Assembly (NCBI RefSeq): GCF_009728935.1
Contig: NZ_CP034235.1
Coordinates: forward strand, 7,589,501 to 7,653,500
Length of the DNA stretch: 64,000 bases
Direction of reading: 5' to 3'
Origin: Paenibacillus psychroresistens
GTDB lineage: Bacteria > Bacillota > Bacilli > Paenibacillales > NBRC-103111
A model generated the notes under the pieces. That model was not told the DNA's origin and made no database searches. It saw only the letters and a program-made list of their open reading frames with translations. Position 1 is the stretch's first letter, and every line of letters starts with the position of its first letter. A program made the translations under genes and the position numbers. Below are positions 34,270 through 42,791 of the stretch, piece by piece.

Positions 34270-35376
34270 TCATTTAATTACTCCGCGCCTCTGGATCGTA
34301 GACTTCACTTTAATCTCTATTTTCATTTCCGGAAATAGCTCATTTTCCCATTCGTCTATACTCATAAAGCCACCTTTTACTGCTGTACGATATTTATTGC
34401 CAAAGCCCGCTGGGTCTGATCTTAAATGCTGCAGCTTACTAACCAGCTCCTTAATCTCATCCTGAACACTCTCATTCACCCGCTGCTCCATTTCGTCTAT
34501 TTGATGAGCTTCCGTAACAAGCATCGCTTGTTCATTCTGGTCGAATTCCAGCTCCAATTGAAGCTGAATGCTAATTTGCTGGGCGTTAACTTTTATTTTA
34601 TTATGGTATTTCAGCAAATTAAAGGTAGTACTATTCCCAATGGTAAAGGTGGTCGCACGGAGCTTGTTTTTTTGCAGCAAATAAAGCATTTTAGTTTCCT
34701 CCGGACTAAGATGGCCTACCAGCTTATCTTTTTTAAATACAGCTAGCTCAGAGACTTCAATTTTATTGCCTGACTTACTATTTTTTACGAACATCACAAA
34801 TGGGCTTTGCCCTACTTCTGCACTCAAGCTATAGAATTCAAACATATAAATAGGCAGCACTTCAGAAGTATCTGAGCCGTATTGCGAAAAAGTATCCACT
34901 AGTGCATCTGCTACAGTTTCAGGCGCTTCTGGGACAATTTCAAGGATGGATTTAACACTGCCTGGTGTAATGCCAATCCATGATACGGGCTGAAACTCCG
35001 CTCTTCGCATAAAAAGATCCAAACACGGATCAATCCCCTGTTTAGCCATTTCATTGGAAAACAAAAAAATCTTGGTATGGCCAAATTCAATATCCCTTGC
35101 CGATTTCCGTTTCATAATGAAAAGCGCCTCGGCAACATTTCTCCCTTCCGCAGTCAAGATGTAATTAGGTGGTTTACCTGTTGATCCCCCCGACCCAGGA
35201 GCAAGAGCCGCATATCTTCCGGGTACTGCAGCCAGTGCATAAACCTTTACTCCAAGCTTGCTTTTATCGATACCCAGTGCAGTAATAAATGTGATTCGGT
35301 TGATTTGCTTCATATTGGAGCATCCCGCAAGCGTGAGTAAAATAACAATAACTAGTCCAAGTCTGCTTATAATCAT
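34270..35376 (-). CDS. Ger(x)C-type spore germination lipoprotein
   Basis: Third subunit of a GerA-type germinant receptor, 368 residues. The lipoprotein signal ends in LLTLAGCSNM with the lipidated cysteine. The GerAC domain 1 feature FITALGIDK follows, and the C-terminal domain ends with KIEIKVKSTIQRRG. The ATG overlaps the gerB-type stop (TAATG). It sits on the outer face of the spore inner membrane. It is encoded last in a gerA-gerB-gerC-type operon, all with overlapping stops and starts. The germinant is unknown. Confidence 0.9.
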   Translation of the reverse strand: MIISRLGLVIVILLTLAGCSNMKQINRITFITALGIDKSKLGVKVYALAAVPGRYAALAPGSGGSTGKPPNYILTAEGRNVAEALFIMKRKSARDIEFGHTKIFLFSNEMAKQGIDPCLDLFMRRAEFQPVSWIGITPGSVKSILEIVPEAPETVADALVDTFSQYGSDTSEVLPIYMFEFYSLSAEVGQSPFVMFVKNSKSGNKIEVSELAVFKKDKLVGHLSPEETKMLYLLQKNKLRATTFTIGNSTTFNLLKYHNKIKVNAQQISIQLQLELEFDQNEQAMLVTEAHQIDEMEQRVNESVQDEIKELVSKLQHLRSDPAGFGNKYRTAVKGGFMSIDEWENELFPEMKIEIKVKSTIQRRGVIK

Positions 35377-36446
35377 TAGACGGCTCTCCTTAATTTCACA
35401 AGTAACCAAATGATCATCGGCATGACTAGGAGCATAAAACCCGTTAATATCCCCATCATGCTGCCGAATCGATAGATCATCAACGGGCCAGAATTAAAGA
35501 AAACAACAGTCCCTGATAGAAATCCAGCACTCAAAACAAATAAGCCAGAGGTTCGCTTTTTAAAAATACTCGCGGTAGCCCGAGCAGAACAACGAATAAA
35601 AAAGGCTGCGCAAATAATTTCAATGTACTTCCAATAAAGCATCCAAATGAACACAATCCGCTCCAGCACAAAATTCTCTATACGCACTGCATTAATTGTA
35701 CTATACACAAAATAGACGGATTCCTTAGCTCGAGTGATACCAAAGCTTACTATGCCCATAGCCAGCATAAATGAAATGAAAATGGTAATTACCAAAGTGA
35801 ATAACATGATCGATTTCCCATTAATATCTTCCTTGCCTTTTCGCATTAACACAATAGCAGCTAGCGGCGAAAAAAGCGGTAAGAAATTAACAAAAGCATT
35901 AAAGGGTGCCGTCATTTCCGTTGTATTAAATAAGGGATTCAGCCAATGCCATCTAGCATGCAATAAAGGTATCGCACAAATAAAAAGGAAAAATGGAATT
36001 GCAAATATCATCATAATATGTGCATATCTAGCATGGGTTTTCAAAGGGTATAAGGCCCCTGCTGTCGCAAGAACCGTTTCAAGCAACATATACTCTTTAG
36101 GCTCCCCCAATAATAAGGCTCTAGAGAAAAAATCCCCGCTAACATAATTAACAATGGATACAATACCGCAAAAGAATAAAGCATAAACCAGATAAATCAA
36201 TCGAGCCGAGAGCACTATACCCCAATTTTTCGTATCCAGCAATAAAGATAATCCATTCATGGCATGTACCTTTAAGCTAATCCATATTCCAAACAAAACC
36301 AGTAAATAGCAGCAAAAAACATACCAAACACTATTTCTCCCCATCCACACTACCACTTCTGGATTTACTCGAGTTGCTAATCCAAGCATAACTACAAATA
36401 ACAGAATCGGATAATGGACAGATGTCTCTTTTGGGAGTTTCATCAT
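35376..36446 (-). CDS. GerB-type spore germination permease subunit
   Basis: A 356-residue membrane protein of the amino-acid permease-like GerAB family, with ten predicted helices. It starts MMKLPKETSVHYPILLFVVML and shows AGALYPLKTHARYAHIMM and PFNAFVNFLPLFSPLAA. It forms the germinant-binding channel of the receptor. The start overlaps the gerA-type stop as TAATG, with GGAGG ten bases upstream. Expression is expected in the forespore. Confidence 0.88.
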   Translation of the reverse strand: MMKLPKETSVHYPILLFVVMLGLATRVNPEVVVWMGRNSVWYVFCCYLLVLFGIWISLKVHAMNGLSLLLDTKNWGIVLSARLIYLVYALFFCGIVSIVNYVSGDFFSRALLLGEPKEYMLLETVLATAGALYPLKTHARYAHIMMIFAIPFFLFICAIPLLHARWHWLNPLFNTTEMTAPFNAFVNFLPLFSPLAAIVLMRKGKEDINGKSIMLFTLVITIFISFMLAMGIVSFGITRAKESVYFVYSTINAVRIENFVLERIVFIWMLYWKYIEIICAAFFIRCSARATASIFKKRTSGLFVLSAGFLSGTVVFFNSGPLMIYRFGSMMGILTGFMLLVMPMIIWLLVKLRRAV

Positions 36447-37948
36447 TAGAATAGATCCTCCTGCTCCAGCCACTCTAGCCTTTTCTTCCCTGCTGCTTCA
36501 CGGCTGTAGGTAGAAGGACGAATTCTCATCATGCCTCGTGATACCCTTGTCATCGCATCTCTGAATAAATCCTTATAACGAAATGTACTAAAAGGAGCGG
36601 TATACGGAACACCAAACGAATGCAAATGACAAAGATAGAGCCCTATAAAACCTGTCCCAATGACTACTCCATATAATCCCAAAGGTATTGCCATAATGAC
36701 AATTAGAAAACTAAGTATCCGCCAAGCCAGCCCAACCATATAATTAGGAGCTGTATAGCTGCCAATTGCTGTTGTCGCGGTGATTACGATCATAATATAA
36801 CTGATTAAATGGGCTTGCGCAGCGGCAGTACCAATGATTAATCCGCCAACAATCGTAGCTGTGCCACCTATCGTCCTTGGCAGGCGCACCGTAGCTTCAT
36901 TAATAAGCTCTATGAGCAACAGCATAATTATGACTTCAATATAGGATGGATAGGGGATACCTTCCCGACTCGCTGTAACAGCCAGCATGAATTGAACACG
37001 AAACACATCCTGATTTACGGTTGTAATGGCAACATACAGCGATGGCAAGAACAAGGTTATGGATAGTCCCAATAAACGAATGCCACGAAATAATAATGCA
37101 GCGATGCTAGAAAAGTAATAATCGTCTGAGGCTTCATAAAGACAGGTTATCGTTGTAGGAAAGATCAAGACGGAAGGCGAGGTATCGACCACAACAACAA
37201 ATCGCCCCTCCAGCATCGAGGATGCCGCTTTATCTGGTCTTTCTGTCAGTTGAAACATCGGAAATGGTGAATAAACCTGTTTGGATATCAAGTAGCCTAT
37301 CTGTGTGGAATCCAGAACAATATCCAATTTAAAATCATCGATACGATCACGGAACATCCCCAGTGCTTTTTCATTGACCAAGCCATCCATATAGACCACA
37401 TTCACTTTTGTTTTGGATCGCTCTCCAATCACATATTCTTCGATGCGGATACTATTATCACGAATTCTACGGCGTATTAATGATAAATTGATATCAATAT
37501 CTTCCGTAAAAGCATCCCTAGGGCCAACCAAACCTACTTCTCTCTCCGGTGGAACCATCTCGCGATTATGCCAATTGACTGCATTGTAATAAAACCCTTG
37601 AGCTAGTTGATTGACTAAGATTAACCAATTCCCTTCGAAGAGAACATCAGCCATTTCTTTATTATCCATTAAAACCGGTTTACAAGAAGCAAGAATACCT
37701 TGAATTAAAGGCTGGTCTTTAAGCGGTTCGTCTGTAATCTGTTCTTTAGCGATTGCCTCTCTGATGGGATCTAGTATGTTCATGTTGATATTCAGCGGAT
37801 CTACAATACTTCTTATATAAATCAGCACCATCTGATCGTCTTGATGATGCGGAAAGGTCATATACTTGATCTCTAAATCAATGGGTTTGCCTAAGTATTG
37901 CTGCAAGCTATCTACTGCCTCATGAATCGTTAGCATGCTCAACCACAT
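36446..37948 (-). CDS. GerA-type spore germination receptor subunit
   Basis: A-subunit of a germinant receptor, about 500 residues. It has an N-terminal cytoplasmic domain (about 1-235, with RRIRDNSIRIEEYVIGERSK and VVYMDGLVNEKALG), four to five C-terminal helices, and the conserved VALLFRGIRLLG-like and EGIPYPSYIEVIIMLLLIELINEA segments split across 290-360. The frame extends to a TTG at 37981 without a ribosome binding site; the ATG at 37948 behind AAGGATGGG is used here, and an ATG at 37936 is also possible. It leads the three-gene ger operon. Sporulation sigma-G control is expected; only a weak match was seen upstream. Confidence 0.88.
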   Translation of the reverse strand: MWLSMLTIHEAVDSLQQYLGKPIDLEIKYMTFPHHQDDQMVLIYIRSIVDPLNINMNILDPIREAIAKEQITDEPLKDQPLIQGILASCKPVLMDNKEMADVLFEGNWLILVNQLAQGFYYNAVNWHNREMVPPEREVGLVGPRDAFTEDIDINLSLIRRRIRDNSIRIEEYVIGERSKTKVNVVYMDGLVNEKALGMFRDRIDDFKLDIVLDSTQIGYLISKQVYSPFPMFQLTERPDKAASSMLEGRFVVVVDTSPSVLIFPTTITCLYEASDDYYFSSIAALLFRGIRLLGLSITLFLPSLYVAITTVNQDVFRVQFMLAVTASREGIPYPSYIEVIIMLLLIELINEATVRLPRTIGGTATIVGGLIIGTAAAQAHLISYIMIVITATTAIGSYTAPNYMVGLAWRILSFLIVIMAIPLGLYGVVIGTGFIGLYLCHLHSFGVPYTAPFSTFRYKDLFRDAMTRVSRGMMRIRPSTYSREAAGKKRLEWLEQEDLF

Positions 37949-38044
37949 CCCATCCTTAGCGTCAACCCTATTATTTTCCAAAAGCTACTTTTTTATGCCC
38001 TTATTTCGATACCTCGCTTACAATTAATACACACTTGCCTAAAT

Positions 38045-38098
38045 TTAACATTCTCTTAATATAAAGCGAGAAATCGGTTAACAATCCAATGTGATAAT
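38045..38098 (+). promoter_or_regulatory. Putative Pho box and promoter of the pst operon
   Basis: TTAACA (38045-38050), TTAATA (38056-38061) and TTAACA (38078-38083) sit in an 11-bp register, the second repeat of four being skipped at 38067. This is the helical spacing of PhoP direct repeats in Bacillus. A GATAAT -10 box follows at 38093-38098. The position before a phosphate transport operon makes PhoP control likely. Confidence 0.55.
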
Positions 38099-38117
38099 GA
38101 ATCTAGCGTGTAGAGAG

Positions 38118-38138
38118 ATACTGTTGCGTTAACAGTAT
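38118..38138. repeat. Inverted repeat in the 5' leader of the pst operon
   Basis: ATACTGTT and AACAGTAT are perfect 8-bp arms around GCGTT, with GAG/CTC a little further out. It lies between the putative promoter and the first gene, so it could be an mRNA hairpin or a second regulator site. Confidence 0.5.
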
Positions 38139-38184
38139 AGAATCTCAAGTACACAAAATAAACTAGATTGGGCTAGGTGAAAAG

Positions 38185-39609
38185 GTGAAGAAGAAAATCT
38201 TGAAGCTCGTTTTAGCAACTTCCGTATTAACAGCAGTCGTTTCTGTAGCAACCGTTTCAGCTGCAGCCGTAACGACCAAAGCTCCAGCGTTTACAAAAAC
38301 AGCATTAAATTTTAACGGAAAGAATGCTGATCTTAGAACGGTTGAAGTCAACAAAGTAAAGCTAGTTGCTCTACGTGATTTAGTAGATGTACTTGGTGCA
38401 TCACTAGAATCAGATAACGGAACAATTACACTTCAATTGCAGAACACACTAGAATTGAAAGAAAAAGTATCAGCTTATACCGTTAATGGCGCAACAATGG
38501 CTTATACAGCAGCACCTGTAAATGTAGGCGGCACTTTATTCGTAGAATTAGATACAACAGTAGATGGTCTTGGTGGAAGTGTTGATACTGCTTCAGGAGC
38601 AACTACTTACCGCAGCTTCAAGCTACTAGAAGGCGATTTCAGCACACCTTACTGGATCAGCGGCAATAAAATTATCGCTGTTAAAGACGGTGACACTAAA
38701 AGCATTTACAAGGTTAACCCAACTGATATGTCTTATGAATTGTATTCCGACAATGAAGATGCATTGAGCCTGATCGTTTCTCCTGATGGAAATTATGGAG
38801 TATACACGAATACAGATGCACAAATTAAGCTAATTACGTTGAACCCTGGTATTACTGGGACACTTAGCGTAGATAAATCTCTTAAGACAGATTTCACTTG
38901 GTCCGCTGACAGCAAAAAGATTTATTTTGCCCAAGGTGACAATCAAGAAAAAATCTCATACATCGACGTTGCAACAGGCGCGATTAAAACAGTATTGGAA
39001 GATAAAATTAATTATAAATCCGATTTGCACCTTTCTGCTGACGGAACTAAGCTTCTGTACAACTTGAATTTACTTGGAACTTCACCTTCCACCTTTAAAG
39101 CTGCATCAGGTCCAGAAGACTTGGCTGCCTCTGAAGATACTCTAGCATTAGACTTCAATGTAGCAGGTTCACAATTATTCATGCTTGATCTTGTCACAGC
39201 CGGCGCTAAACCAGTCAAGCTTACAGATGGCAAAGCTAATACTTATGATTCAACTGTACTAAACGACGGCAGCGCGGTTTATGTAAATGTTGATCCTGCT
39301 GACGATGCATCAAAAGGTTCATTGAAGTTAGTTTCAGCAGCAGGTGTAATTAAAGATCTAGTTGCTGATTTAGATGTAACTTCAAGCGTAGCAACAGCTT
39401 CAGGTTCATTCATCATTACTGGATTGAATGCTGCTGGTAAAACAGTAGTAGCAACCGTAACTGCAGATGGCAAGAAAACAGATGTTGTTACTTCCGATGC
39501 AGATGTTGTAGATATCTCATCCTCTACTGACGGCGCTACAATCTTTGCAACAATTGACGGCAAGCTAGCCGTAATCAATAACGGAACTATCACTTATTTA
39601 ACTAAGTAA
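38185..39609 (+). CDS. Secreted stalk-domain and beta-propeller protein upstream of pst genes
   Basis: A 474-residue exported protein. The signal peptide is 1-26 (ends VSAAAV). A copper-amine-oxidase-N-like domain covers about 35-145 (KVKLVALRDLVDVLGASLE). A C-terminal TolB/WD40-like propeller shows repeated units such as SLIVSPDGNYGVYTN, DFTWSADSKKIYFAQ and DLHLSADGTKLLYNL. The start is GTG behind AGGTG. The next gene, pstS, begins 40 bases later with no terminator between, so it is probably cotranscribed with the phosphate transporter. It may help capture or sense a phosphorus source at the surface; that role is an inference. Confidence 0.8.
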   Translation: MKKKILKLVLATSVLTAVVSVATVSAAAVTTKAPAFTKTALNFNGKNADLRTVEVNKVKLVALRDLVDVLGASLESDNGTITLQLQNTLELKEKVSAYTVNGATMAYTAAPVNVGGTLFVELDTTVDGLGGSVDTASGATTYRSFKLLEGDFSTPYWISGNKIIAVKDGDTKSIYKVNPTDMSYELYSDNEDALSLIVSPDGNYGVYTNTDAQIKLITLNPGITGTLSVDKSLKTDFTWSADSKKIYFAQGDNQEKISYIDVATGAIKTVLEDKINYKSDLHLSADGTKLLYNLNLLGTSPSTFKAASGPEDLAASEDTLALDFNVAGSQLFMLDLVTAGAKPVKLTDGKANTYDSTVLNDGSAVYVNVDPADDASKGSLKLVSAAGVIKDLVADLDVTSSVATASGSFIITGLNAAGKTVVATVTADGKKTDVVTSDADVVDISSSTDGATIFATIDGKLAVINNGTITYLTK

Positions 39610-39648
39610 TATCAAAATCATTTTTCCTTGAAAGGGAGTCTATCGACC

Positions 39649-40500
39649 ATGAGTTTTCTTAAAAAATTAACCGTTCTTTCCCTAGCTACTGTATTGCTAG
39701 TCAGCACTGCTTCACTTGTTGAAGCTAAATCAAACCTTAAAGGTAAAATCACCATTAACGGTTCCACTGCATTACTTCCTCTTACACTACAAGCAAAAAA
39801 AGAATTCAATAAGCTTAACCCGGGTGTTTCCATTGCAGCTTCAGGTAAAGGTTCCGTTACTGGACCTCAAGCAGTAAAAAAAGGCATTGCTGAAATCGGC
39901 GCATGTGACTGGGATGCAAGCATCGACGTTCCTGGATTCAAAGCATTTGATGGCCAAGTAGCTAACAAAGTAGCTGTTATTCCTTTCGCTGCAGTAGTTA
40001 ATAAGAATGTAACAGTAAGCAATTTAACTACAGCTCAATTGCAAGGAATTTTCACAGGTAAGATCACGAACTGGAAAGAAGTTGGCGGAGCTGATGCTGA
40101 TATCGTAGTTATCAACCGTTCATTCGGATCAGGTACTCGTGTTAACTTCATTATGAAAGCATTGGGCGGTACTGACACAGTTAAGAAATCAAGCAACTAT
40201 AAAGAAGTAGGATCAAGCGGCGACATGAAAACAAACGTTGCTACTACACCTAATGCTATTGGTTACCTTGACTTGGTTTATGTGAACAGTGATTTCAAAG
40301 CAATCAAAATCAACGACGTTGAAGCATCTGCTGAAAACGTAATTAACGGAAAATATAAAGTATGGGCATATGGTTACTACATGACTAAAGGCCAACCTAC
40401 TGGCGCAACCAAAGCATTTATCGAATATGTACAAAGCAAGGATTTCCAACAGGGTTCATTGAAGAAAATGAAGTTTATCCCAGTTGCAGCAATGAAGTAA
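39649..40500 (+). CDS. pstS: Phosphate-binding protein PstS
   Basis: Substrate-binding subunit of the high-affinity phosphate importer, 283 residues. It has a signal helix (about 5-24), then GKITINGSTALLPLTLQAKK, AASGKGSVTGPQAVKKGIAE and INRSFGSGTRVNFIMKALGG. The last carries the SGT(R) phosphate-binding motif. As with ModA in this window, no lipobox cysteine is visible after the signal helix. The ATG at 39649 has AAAGGGAG upstream. An 11-bp hairpin separates it from pstC, as expected for a gene needing more product than the permeases. Confidence 0.92.
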   Translation: MSFLKKLTVLSLATVLLVSTASLVEAKSNLKGKITINGSTALLPLTLQAKKEFNKLNPGVSIAASGKGSVTGPQAVKKGIAEIGACDWDASIDVPGFKAFDGQVANKVAVIPFAAVVNKNVTVSNLTTAQLQGIFTGKITNWKEVGGADADIVVINRSFGSGTRVNFIMKALGGTDTVKKSSNYKEVGSSGDMKTNVATTPNAIGYLDLVYVNSDFKAIKINDVEASAENVINGKYKVWAYGYYMTKGQPTGATKAFIEYVQSKDFQQGSLKKMKFIPVAAMK

Positions 40501-40546
40501 TCAAGTATTCAACAAAGCATTAAGCTTTGGCAGTAAGAGTTCACGC

Positions 40547-40577
40547 AACCAGCCTCGGGATTAACGCGAGGCTGGTT
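40547..40577 (+). terminator. Intercistronic hairpin between pstS and pstC
   Basis: AACCAGCCTCG (40547-40557) and CGAGGCTGGTT (40567-40577) form a perfect 11-bp stem with a nine-base loop, followed by AATTT. The weak T-run suggests partial termination or 3' protection of the pstS message, giving PstS in excess over PstC and PstA. Confidence 0.75.
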
Positions 40578-40597
40578 AATTTATGGGAGGATCCACT

Positions 40598-41539
40598 ATG
40601 AACACACCGTCTGTTCACGAACAGCTGCCACCGAAGATCAATAAACCTAACTTCTCTTTTAACCGCGCTTTCCGAATTCGGCTCCAGAATAAAATGTATC
40701 ATTATTTCTTTTTCTTTAGTATTGCTATGCTTTGCTTGGTCTTGGGATTAGTTATTTATCTAGTAGCACAGACAGGCCTGCTTACCTTTAATGATGTAAC
40801 TCCATCTGAATTTTTCCTCTCTCTAAACTGGACACCGGAAGAAGAGCAATATGGCGCTGGCGCCTTAATTATCGGCACCTTATTCCTTACTGGATTAACG
40901 CTGATATTCGCTGTTCCGCTCTCTATTGGAATTGCCCTATTTACAGCTGAGATTGCACCAGGCTGGTTTAAGCGAATTCTTCGCCCGATCTTGGACCTGC
41001 TTGTAGGAATTCCCTCTGTGATTTATGGCTATATTGGCTTAACCGTACTCGTTCCACTCATTCGTGAATATTCAGGCGAAGGGCTTGGCGATGGAATATT
41101 AGCCGCTTCTCTCGTCCTTACTATAATGATCCTGCCTACAATCAGCAGAATAAGCGATGATGCGATTACTTCCGTTCCGGAAAGCTATCGCAGTGCAGCC
41201 TATGCCTTAGGATCCACCAGACTCCAGACCTTGCTCTTCATTGTTATTCCTTCGGCACGCCGCGGAATTATGTCTGCCATCATTCTTGGAATGGCCCGAG
41301 CTATTGGTGAAACTATGGCCGTGGTTATGGTTATTGGGAATACACCTCAGCTCGCTAAACATTTAATTATGCCTACCTCAGTTCTAACCAGTAATATTGT
41401 CATGCAGATATCCAATGTAGAGTTTGATTCCATCTGGAGTCATGCGCTTTATATGATGGCTTTTATCCTGCTGGTTATCTCGTTAATCTTGATTATTGGC
41501 ATTAGATTACTCAAACCGAAGGAGGAAGCATCCGCATGA
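40598..41539 (+). CDS. pstC: Phosphate ABC transporter permease PstC
   Basis: A 313-residue permease with six helices. The N-terminal cytoplasmic tail is followed by helix 1 at about 35-60, and the large loop carries LNWTPEEEQYGAGALIIGT. The coupling segment is VPESYRSAAYALGSTRLQTL, and IILGMARAIGETMAVVMVIG is conserved. The ATG at 40583 contains the GGGAGG site, so 40598 is used. The stop overlaps the pstA start as ATGA. Confidence 0.95.
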   Translation: MNTPSVHEQLPPKINKPNFSFNRAFRIRLQNKMYHYFFFFSIAMLCLVLGLVIYLVAQTGLLTFNDVTPSEFFLSLNWTPEEEQYGAGALIIGTLFLTGLTLIFAVPLSIGIALFTAEIAPGWFKRILRPILDLLVGIPSVIYGYIGLTVLVPLIREYSGEGLGDGILAASLVLTIMILPTISRISDDAITSVPESYRSAAYALGSTRLQTLLFIVIPSARRGIMSAIILGMARAIGETMAVVMVIGNTPQLAKHLIMPTSVLTSNIVMQISNVEFDSIWSHALYMMAFILLVISLILIIGIRLLKPKEEASA

Positions 41540-42429
41540 GTACCCCAACCGCGCCCTACTCGTTCAAAAAACGCAAGAAATTCACCACTTATATGGATCG
41601 TTTCGCCACAGCTGCCTTTTGGGTGTTGGGTATTCTGATTGTTGTATTAATCGTTTGGCTATTGTTTACCATTCTTAAGAATGGGATCACTAAAGTGGAC
41701 TGGGGGTTCTTGACCAAGCTTCCTGAGGAAATCGACTCTGGCGGCGGGATTGGACCGATTCTCTTCAACTCGTTTTATGTGCTGATTCTTTCCTTAATCT
41801 TTTCGTTGCCCATCGGGATTGGTGCTGGTATATATATGGCTGAATATGCAGCCCCGAATAAGTTCACTGAGCTAATGCGTATTTGTGTCGAGGGTCTTGC
41901 CTCTGTTCCCTCTATCGTATTTGGTTTAATCGGTATTTCCATCTTTATTGAATTCTTCGAAGTCGGCTTAACCATTATCGGAGCCGCTGTGAGCTTAGCC
42001 TTCTTGAATCTTCCGGTGTTAACACGGGTTACCGAAGAAGCTATTCGGTCCGTACCACGTGATATTCGCGAAGCCTCTTATGCGCTTGGGGCCGCTAAAT
42101 ACCAAGTGATCCTTACCGCTGTTTTGCCTGTTGCTTCACGCAGTATTATCACAGGAGTTTCGCTCGTAGCTGGTCGTGCATTTGGGGAATCCGCCGTCAT
42201 TATTCTGACCGCTGGGCTTAGTACATCAGGGGAATTGTGGGATTTTAATTTATTTGCTCCTGGTGAAACTCTCGCCGTACATCTCTGGTACGTTCAGTCT
42301 GAAGCCATCGTCGCCGATGCCAAAGAAGTCGCTGATAAATCGGCTGCCGTGCTGCTCTTTGTAGTCCTCATGATTAACCTTTTGTTCCGCTTGCCGCTCT
42401 GGCTCAAAGATCGTCGATTGAATAAGTAG
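41536..42429 (+). CDS. pstA: Phosphate ABC transporter permease PstA
   Basis: A 297-residue permease partner of PstC. It has helix 1 at about 25-50, ILFNSFYVLILSLIFSLPIG, the coupling segment VPRDIREASYALGAAKYQVI, and GVSLVAGRAFGESAVIILTA. It is translationally coupled to pstC by an ATGA overlap. It is followed by a terminator and a repeat-rich spacer rather than pstB, so the ATPase must be encoded elsewhere. Confidence 0.95.
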   Translation: MSTPTAPYSFKKRKKFTTYMDRFATAAFWVLGILIVVLIVWLLFTILKNGITKVDWGFLTKLPEEIDSGGGIGPILFNSFYVLILSLIFSLPIGIGAGIYMAEYAAPNKFTELMRICVEGLASVPSIVFGLIGISIFIEFFEVGLTIIGAAVSLAFLNLPVLTRVTEEAIRSVPRDIREASYALGAAKYQVILTAVLPVASRSIITGVSLVAGRAFGESAVIILTAGLSTSGELWDFNLFAPGETLAVHLWYVQSEAIVADAKEVADKSAAVLLFVVLMINLLFRLPLWLKDRRLNK

Positions 42430-42450
42430 TAGATACGATTTGTTTGCTTG

Positions 42451-42480
42451 AAAACCGTGCTTTGGTGCGGTTTTTTTGTT
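42451..42480 (+). terminator. Terminator of the pst operon
   Basis: AAAACCG (42451-42457) pairs with CGGTTTT (42468-42474), followed by TTTGTT and a further long T-run. Confidence 0.8.
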
Positions 42481-42510
42481 TGTTTTTTTTTGGGGGGGCG
42501 AGCTTTTAAA

Positions 42511-42691
42511 TGCCTTTTGAGCAACTAAATGATGAAAAAAGTCAGAAGTTATAAATTAGCTGCTCTTTGGGCAAGTAAATCCGTGATTTACTAGCATTTT
42601 CGAGCTCTTACTACGATTAGTTGCTTCAAAGGCAGCTATTCATCCCCAAATTATAGAAACATAGCATTTAGTTGCTCTAAAGGCAGCTATT
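42511..42691. repeat. Cluster of four 20-26-bp repeats in direct and inverted orientation
   Basis: The 362-bp spacer between pstA and the next gene has no coding region. It holds a unit resembling ATTTAGTTGCTCTAAAGGCA-GCTATT: inverted at 42511-42530 and 42557-42580 (diverged), direct at 42616-42640 and 42666-42691. The first and last copies match at 19 of 20 bases in opposite orientation and can pair. A small AGTAAAT/ATTTACT hairpin lies in the middle. Confidence 0.7.
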
Positions 42692-42791
42692 TTCAAAATT
42701 ATATTTAAAACTTGAATTGCAGGGACATCTCATGGAAATGGATAATATTGGAATTAAGAACTATTAGAATCACAACGAGAGGATGACCACT

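Noticed and set aside
38000..38030. Possible sigma-G promoter before the ger operon (GAATG then GTATTAA on the minus strand, about 18-19 apart)
   Set aside because: Loose match in AT-rich DNA. Sporulation control is expected from the gene family, but the site itself is not supported.
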